NCBI RefSeq assembly: GCF_003666605.1
Contig: NZ_RCIV01000001.1
Coordinates: 1-64,000 of the forward strand
Direction of reading: 5' to 3'
Source of the DNA: Propionibacterium australiense
GTDB taxonomy: Bacteria > Actinomycetota > Actinomycetes > Propionibacteriales > Propionibacteriaceae
Length of the DNA stretch: 64,000 nucleotides
Part shown: positions 59,897 to 64,000 of the stretch, piece by piece
Layout of the letters: each line of letters starts with the position of its first letter
How positions within the stretch are numbered: the stretch's first letter is position 1
The notes under the pieces: model-generated
Told to the model about the DNA's origin: nothing
Seen by the model: the letters and a program-made list of their open reading frames with translations, nothing else
Database searches by the model: none
Translations under genes and position numbers: made by a program

Positions 59897-61060
59897 ATGC
59901 CTATGAGCGAAGCGTCAAGCCCCTTGCTGTCCCAGATCCGGGCGGCTCTCCACAACGTGCAGGATCCCGAGATTCGCCGCCCGATCGACGATCTCGGCAT
60001 GGTCGAGGACGTCAGCGTCGGTGACGACGGTGTCGTCACCGTGAAGATCCTGCTGACCGTTCCGGGCTGCCCGATGCACGCGACCATCAAGCAGGACGTC
60101 ACGAACGTCCTGTCCGCGATCCGCGGCGTCACGGGCGTCGAGGTCGAGATGGGCGTCATGAACGACGAGCAGCGCGCCGCGATGCGCGAGTCGCTGCAGG
60201 GCGGCAGGGCCGAGAACGTCATCCCCTTCTCCCAGCCGGGCAACCTCACCCGGGTCGTGGCGGTCGCCTCCGGCAAGGGGGGCGTCGGGAAGAGCTCCGT
60301 CACCGTCAACCTGGCCCTGGCCCTGGCCCAGCGTGGCCTGAAGGTGGGTCTGCTCGACGCCGACATCTACGGCCACTCGATCCCCGATCTGCTCGGTATC
60401 GGTGAGGCCCGGCCCACCGTCCTGGACGAGATGATCCTGCCCGTCCCGGTCTCGGGCATCACCGTGATCTCGATGGGCATGCTCAAGCAGTCCCGCGACC
60501 AGGTCATCGCCTGGCGCGGCCCCATCCTCGACCGGGCCATCACCCAGCTGCTGTCCGACGTCTTCTGGGGCGACCTGGACTATCTGCTCATCGACCTGCC
60601 GCCGGGCACCGGCGACGTCGCGCTGGCGGTCGGCCAGAAGATCCCGAACTCCGACGTGCTCGTCGTGACGACCCCCCAGTCGAACGTCTCGGAGGTCTCC
60701 GAGCGGGCCGGCACGATGGCCGAGATGCTGCACCAGCACGTCCTCGGGGTCGTCGAGAACATGAGCTACTACGACGTGGAGTGCCCGCACTGCCACGAGC
60801 ACCACAAGGTCGAGCTCTTCGGGACCGGCGGCGGCCAGGCCACCGCCGACGCCCTGTCGGAGCGCTGCAACCGCAAGATCAACCTGCTGGTGCAGATCCC
60901 GGTCGACCCCCGGGTCAGTGCGGGCGGCGAGACGGGCAGCCCGATCGTCCTCACCGACGAGAACAGCCCGACGACGCAGGCCATCCAGACGCTGGCCGCC
61001 ATCGTCACCTCCCACCGCAAGGGACTCAAGGGCAAGCCCCTGAACCTCTCGGTGAGCTGA
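59897..61060 (+). CDS. mrp: Mrp/NBP35-family iron-sulfur carrier ATPase
   Basis: The 387-residue protein has an N-terminal MIP18/DUF59 domain (about residues 8-85, with VPGCPMH) and a P-loop ATPase with GKGGVGKSS (about 125-133), DADIYGHSIP and IDLPPGTGD. The C-terminal CPHC motif binds a bridging iron-sulfur cluster in relatives such as ApbC. It should assemble or deliver iron-sulfur clusters in the cytoplasm. The start has AAGGTGA upstream; ATG two codons later is possible. It converges with tatB, with 42 bases between. Confidence 0.92.
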   Translation: MPMSEASSPLLSQIRAALHNVQDPEIRRPIDDLGMVEDVSVGDDGVVTVKILLTVPGCPMHATIKQDVTNVLSAIRGVTGVEVEMGVMNDEQRAAMRESLQGGRAENVIPFSQPGNLTRVVAVASGKGGVGKSSVTVNLALALAQRGLKVGLLDADIYGHSIPDLLGIGEARPTVLDEMILPVPVSGITVISMGMLKQSRDQVIAWRGPILDRAITQLLSDVFWGDLDYLLIDLPPGTGDVALAVGQKIPNSDVLVVTTPQSNVSEVSERAGTMAEMLHQHVLGVVENMSYYDVECPHCHEHHKVELFGTGGGQATADALSERCNRKINLLVQIPVDPRVSAGGETGSPIVLTDENSPTTQAIQTLAAIVTSHRKGLKGKPLNLSVS

Positions 61061-61102
61061 CGCGCACCCTGGGCCGGGCGGCGCGGGGAACCGGTCAGCG
61101 GT

Positions 61103-61678
61103 TCAGGTCGCGTCGAGATCGAAGCAGAGGCCGTAACGTGCCTTCATGGCGCTCACGGCGGCGTCCAGCGCCGTCGCCGTGGCCTGGCCGGTGGCAGCAG
61201 CCGCCACCGCGGCGGCGGCCGGCTGCTGGGCCGGTGCGTCCTCCGGGGCGCCGGCCTGCGCGGCGTGGGAGGCCCGGGGCTGGCCGGCGGCCGGCTTCCT
61301 GGGGCCGGCGTCGCGCACGGCCTGGTTCATGGTGCTCGTCGCGCTGGTGGCGGCGTTCGTCGCCGAGTTCACCTCGCGCCGGACGTCGTCGAGATCGCTC
61401 TTGATGCCGTCGAGGTCGGCCTGGATGTCGTCGAGCAGGTGCTTCTGGACGAAGTTCTTCGGGTTCAGGTCGTCAAGAGTGAGGTCCTGGTACTCGGGAC
61501 CGAGCTCGTCCTTGAGCTGCTGGGTGGCGCCGTTGGCGATGTTCCGCACGTAGAACACCACGCGCGCAGCCTTGCGGCTGAACTCGGGGATGCGCTCGGG
61601 CCCGAAGAAGATCACGGCGAGGACAACGAGGATGAGGAACTCGCTGGCGTTGATGCCGAAAAAACTCATGGGGACCAC
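61103..61678 (-). CDS. tatB: Twin-arginine translocase subunit TatB
   Basis: The 191-residue protein begins with the TatA/B pattern: a short hydrophobic helix (SEFLILVVLAVIFFGPERIP, with the Phe-Gly-Pro hinge), an amphipathic helix (FSRKAARVVFYVRNIANGA) and an acidic, Ala/Pro/Gln-rich C-terminal region. The conserved Glu in the membrane helix (ASEF) and LGPEYQDLTLDDLNPKNFV are typical of actinobacterial TatB. With TatC it forms the receptor for folded exported proteins. GTG 61678 is exactly six bases after TAACCT on the minus strand, so leaderless initiation there is likely; ATG 61669 is the alternative. Confidence 0.88.
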   Translation of the reverse strand: MVPMSFFGINASEFLILVVLAVIFFGPERIPEFSRKAARVVFYVRNIANGATQQLKDELGPEYQDLTLDDLNPKNFVQKHLLDDIQADLDGIKSDLDDVRREVNSATNAATSATSTMNQAVRDAGPRKPAAGQPRASHAAQAGAPEDAPAQQPAAAAVAAAATGQATATALDAAVSAMKARYGLCFDLDAT

Positions 61679-61759
61679 GACCCAAGGTTAGCGGTCCCGG
61701 CGAAACACCCGGCGGGGCGAGCGGACCGGGAGCGGTCACCGCCCCGCCGGGCGCACGGC

Positions 61760-62644
61760 TCACAGATCGGCCGCGTCGAGCAGCCCAGCGAAGACCTCGG
61801 CGAGTTCGGCCGGGGCGCTCTGCAGCGGCGGGCGGCAGGCCCCGACGTCGAGGCCCTGGTGGGCGAGCCCGGCCTTGACCATCATGCAGCCCTGGGTGGC
61901 GAAGACGCCGGTGAAGATGGGCAGCAGCATGCGGTGCAGCCGCAGTGCCTCCGCCGTGTCGGCGCGGCAGAAGGCATCGATCAACTCATGGGTGCGCCGC
62001 CCCGTGAAGTGGGTGCTCGTGCCGATCACGCCGACACCGCCGACCGACATGAGGGGCAGGGTGATGGCGTCGTCGCCGGCGTAGTAGGCCAGATCGGTCT
62101 CGGCCATCACCCGCGAGGAGGCGTCGAAGTTCTTCTTCGCGTCCTTGACGGCACGGATCCTCGGGTGCCGCGCCAGCGTGATCAACGACTCGGTCTCGAT
62201 GGGACGCCCGGTCCGGTGCGGGATGTCGTAGAGGATGACCGGCAGGCTCGTGGCGTCGGCGATGGCCACGAAGTGGTCGATGATCATCTCCTGCGGGGGC
62301 AGGGAGTAGTAGGGCGTGACGACCAGCAGGCCGTCGGCGCCGGCCTGCTCGGCCTGCCGGGCCAGCTCGACGCTCGCCGCCGTGTCGTTCGTCCCGACGC
62401 CCGCGACCAGCTTGGCGCGGTCACCGACCTCGGCCTTGACCGCGGAGAGCAGGTCGAACTTCTCCTGCGGGCTCGTGGTGGGGGCCTCACCCGTCGTACC
62501 GGAGATGACCAGGCCGTCGTTGTTCATGTCGTCGACCAGATGAGCCGCAAGCACCTTGGCCTTGTCAAGGTCGAGCTTCCTCTCGCCGTCGAAGGGTGTG
62601 ACCATCGCTGTCAACAGTCGCCCGAAAACAGGTTCGCTCATCAT
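61760..62644 (-). CDS. dapA: 4-hydroxy-tetrahydrodipicolinate synthase
   Basis: The 294-residue TIM-barrel aldolase condenses aspartate semialdehyde with pyruvate in lysine and diaminopimelate synthesis. Active-site features are the SGTTGE loop, the catalytic Tyr in LYDIPHRTG, the Schiff-base Lys in IRAVKDAKK and the GDD region in YYAGDDAITLPLM. Length and N-terminal PVFGRLLTAMVTPF fit bacterial DapA. It is about 80 bases upstream of tatB on the same strand. Two ATGs in a row mark the start. Confidence 0.93.
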   Translation of the reverse strand: MMSEPVFGRLLTAMVTPFDGERKLDLDKAKVLAAHLVDDMNNDGLVISGTTGEAPTTSPQEKFDLLSAVKAEVGDRAKLVAGVGTNDTAASVELARQAEQAGADGLLVVTPYYSLPPQEMIIDHFVAIADATSLPVILYDIPHRTGRPIETESLITLARHPRIRAVKDAKKNFDASSRVMAETDLAYYAGDDAITLPLMSVGGVGVIGTSTHFTGRRTHELIDAFCRADTAEALRLHRMLLPIFTGVFATQGCMMVKAGLAHQGLDVGACRPPLQSAPAELAEVFAGLLDAADL

Positions 62645-62710
62645 CGTCGCCTTTCGTCAGTGCGATATGCCTCAACCCATGGTAGAGACCCGGGCGGCTA
62701 GGCTGTGCAC

Positions 62711-63379
62711 GTGTCAACCTCTCGGATCAGCAATAACCCCGGCCATGACGGGCTGGACTCCCGTTCCCTGTCCTACGCCGATGATGTCATCCCGGCCGTC
62801 GAGTCGGTCCGCACCGCCCGCGAGCAGGCCGTCCTCGATGGCGCACCGGCGCTCAGCAGCGGCACGTGCGCCACACTGACGATGCTGGCCAGGGCGATCG
62901 ACGCGCAGGCCGTCGTCGAGATCGGCACGAGCACCGGCGCGTCGGGGCTGGCCTTCTTCGCCGGCATGAACGAGCACGGTGTCCTCACCTCGATCGACGT
63001 GCAGACGCAGTGGCAGGTGGAGGCCCGCCGCGCCTTCACCGCCGAGAGAATCCCCACGCGCCGTTTCCGCCTCATCCCCGGCAGCCCGCTGGACGTGCTG
63101 AACAACCTGCGCGACGGCGCCTACGACATCGTCTTCGTCAACGGAGACAAGCTCGAGTACGCCGAGTACCTCGACCAGGCCCTGCGCCTGCTGCGCCCCG
63201 GCGGCCTGGTCGTCCTCAACGAGGTGCTCTGGCAGAACAAGGTCGCCGACCCGTCCAACGACGAGGACGAGGCCCTCATCATCCGCGAGACGCTCGCCGC
63301 GGCCATCGAGAACGAGACCCTCACCAGCGCGATGCTCCCCGTGGGCGAGGGCCTGTTCGTCGGGGTCAAGGCCCGCTGA
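62711..63379 (+). CDS. O-methyltransferase, family 3 (catechol-type)
   Basis: The 222-residue protein is a class I SAM methyltransferase: AVVEIGTSTGASGLAFF (motif I), SIDVQTQWQ (acidic motif II), DIVFVNGDKLEYAEYLD and LVVLNEVLWQ. In the catechol-type family the VFxDADK motif binds the metal; here it is VFVNGDK, so one metal ligand is changed. Its natural substrate is unknown; such genes usually sit next to sigE in actinobacteria. GTG 62711 is exactly six bases after TAGGCT, so it is probably leaderless; GTG 62705 is also in frame. Confidence 0.85.
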   Translation: MSTSRISNNPGHDGLDSRSLSYADDVIPAVESVRTAREQAVLDGAPALSSGTCATLTMLARAIDAQAVVEIGTSTGASGLAFFAGMNEHGVLTSIDVQTQWQVEARRAFTAERIPTRRFRLIPGSPLDVLNNLRDGAYDIVFVNGDKLEYAEYLDQALRLLRPGGLVVLNEVLWQNKVADPSNDEDEALIIRETLAAAIENETLTSAMLPVGEGLFVGVKAR

Positions 63380-63426
63380 GACCGGTCGCGCCCCCATGAC
63401 CGGGGCACGGGGTGGAGTCCTCACGC

Positions 63427-63473
63427 AGCACAGCGGCAGGGCCCGGGGAGTCCCCGGGCCCTGCCGCTGTGCT
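63427..63473. terminator. Bidirectional terminator between convergent genes
   Basis: A perfect 23-base inverted repeat, AGCACAGCGGCAGGGCCCGG and GGA in the left arm (63427-63449), its reverse complement at 63451-63473, is centred on one base. It lies between the plus-strand methyltransferase and minus-strand glgC genes. Confidence 0.85.
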
Positions 63474-63489
63474 GTACCTCACCTGGAGC

Positions 63490-64000
63490 TCATGAGTCGG
63501 TGCGGAAGGCCGTTTCCTTGGTCACGGTGAAGCCCTTGGGCACGACGGTGACGCCACCGGCCGAGACCGTCAGGCCGCGGGCCTCATCGTCCTCACGATC
63601 CAGCCCCACGTGCGTGCCCGGCGGCAGGATGACGCCCTTGTCGAGGATCGCGTTGCGCACGATGCACTGCTCCCCCACCTGAACGCCGTCCAGCAGGACG
63701 CAGCGGTCGAGCGAGGCGCCCTTCTCAACCCGGACCTTCGGGCTGAGCACCGAGTGGTCGACGTCACCGCCGGAGATGACGCAGCCGGCGGACACCAGCG
63801 AGGACTCGGCCGTGCCGTGCAGGGTGAACTTGGCGCCCGGCGCCTGGATCGAGTCGGCCCAGATCGGCCACTGCTCGTTGTACAGGTTGAACTGCGGCAC
63901 GACCGAGACGAGATCCATGTGCGCGGCGTGGAAGGCGTCGATGGTGCCGACGTCGCGCCAGTAGTCCTTGTCGTGCTCGGTGGCGCCGGGCACGACATTG
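63490..64000 (-). CDS. glgC: Glucose-1-phosphate adenylyltransferase, C-terminal part (partial)
   Basis: The 170 visible residues are the C-terminus of ADP-glucose pyrophosphorylase, which makes ADP-glucose for glycogen or maltosyl-phosphate synthesis. Visible are DYWRDVGTIDAFHAAHMDL, the link to the left-handed beta-helix, then hexapeptide-like repeats (SSLVSAGCVISGGDV, SVLSPKVRVEKGASL, QCIVRNAILDKGVILPPG). The start lies beyond the right edge. The C-terminal SAGGVTVVPKGF is typical of actinobacterial GlgC. Confidence 0.93.
   Translation of the reverse strand, partial: NVVPGATEHDKDYWRDVGTIDAFHAAHMDLVSVVPQFNLYNEQWPIWADSIQAPGAKFTLHGTAESSLVSAGCVISGGDVDHSVLSPKVRVEKGASLDRCVLLDGVQVGEQCIVRNAILDKGVILPPGTHVGLDREDDEARGLTVSAGGVTVVPKGFTVTKETAFRTDS

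Noticed and set aside
1-64000. CRISPR arrays, tRNA genes, prophage genes
   Set aside because: I looked for regularly spaced short repeats, cloverleaf sequences and phage structural genes and saw none; only rnpB was found as a structured RNA.

Overview
The window looks like chromosomal DNA of a high-GC actinobacterium, probably near the Propionibacteriaceae (the phylum is clear, the family is a guess). The signs are roughly 70% GC in the housekeeping blocks, GlnA1/GlnE/GlnA2 nitrogen genes, a DprE2-like reductase, a GlnA1 with the adenylylation tyrosine, an actinobacterial class A RNase P RNA, and many genes that appear to start leaderless (a TANNNT -10 element exactly six bases before ATG or GTG).

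Layout. (1) 1-5.5 kb: the tail of an ISL3-family insertion that interrupts a gene, then a heterodimeric ABC half-transporter pair of IrtAB/YbtPQ type facing a divergent, apparently shortened MFS gene, with an iron-box-like site between them. (2) 5.6-19.3 kb: a lower-GC carbohydrate island on the minus strand. It holds a GPH-type symporter, four TIM-barrel isomerase/lyase-like proteins, a GMC flavoprotein oxidase/dehydrogenase, a Gfo/Idh/MocA dehydrogenase, xylulokinase and class II xylose isomerase, with a divergent ROK repressor and a clean XylR-type operator. Three copies of an 80-bp palindromic repeat sit behind genes of this island. The gene set suggests oxidation of a glycoside to a 3-keto sugar and lyase-type cleavage, next to ordinary xylose catabolism.

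(3) 19.6-33.6 kb: core genes: glnA, a lipoprotein, TetR, DprE2-like SDR, glnE, an SCP-like protein, a threonine synthase-like enzyme, glnA2, two tandem DUF2510 membrane proteins that are mosaic copies of each other, map, a membrane protein and a HicB-like protein. (4) 33.7-49.7 kb: a second lower-GC island, framed by a decayed IS256-family transposase on the left and a decayed IS30-family transposase on the right. It contains an eleven-gene minus-strand operon: MfnB (furan aldehyde phosphate synthase), an isopentenyl phosphate kinase-like protein, an AsnB-type amidotransferase, a canonical polyprenyl diphosphate synthase, a HAD phosphatase, a UbiA prenyltransferase, two further prenyl-synthase paralogues (one with its aspartate motif destroyed), an ABC exporter of FtsX type and a methyltransferase. 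A convergent alcohol dehydrogenase/aldehyde dehydrogenase pair lies beside it. I read this as a biosynthetic cluster for a prenylated or polyprenyl furan metabolite, which I do not recognise as a described system; it is the most interesting part of the window.

(5) 49.8-64 kb: rnpB, a zinc-ribbon coiled-coil protein, a SUMF1-like protein, an Sfp-type phosphopantetheinyl transferase, Xaa-Pro aminopeptidase, an orphan Imm1-type immunity protein beside gene debris, a general stress protein, a CitE-like lyase, an MgtE-N/CBS protein with DUF1003, an Mrp/ApbC ATPase, TatB, dapA, an O-methyltransferase and the 3' part of glgC. All calls come from reading the sequence; no database search was run.
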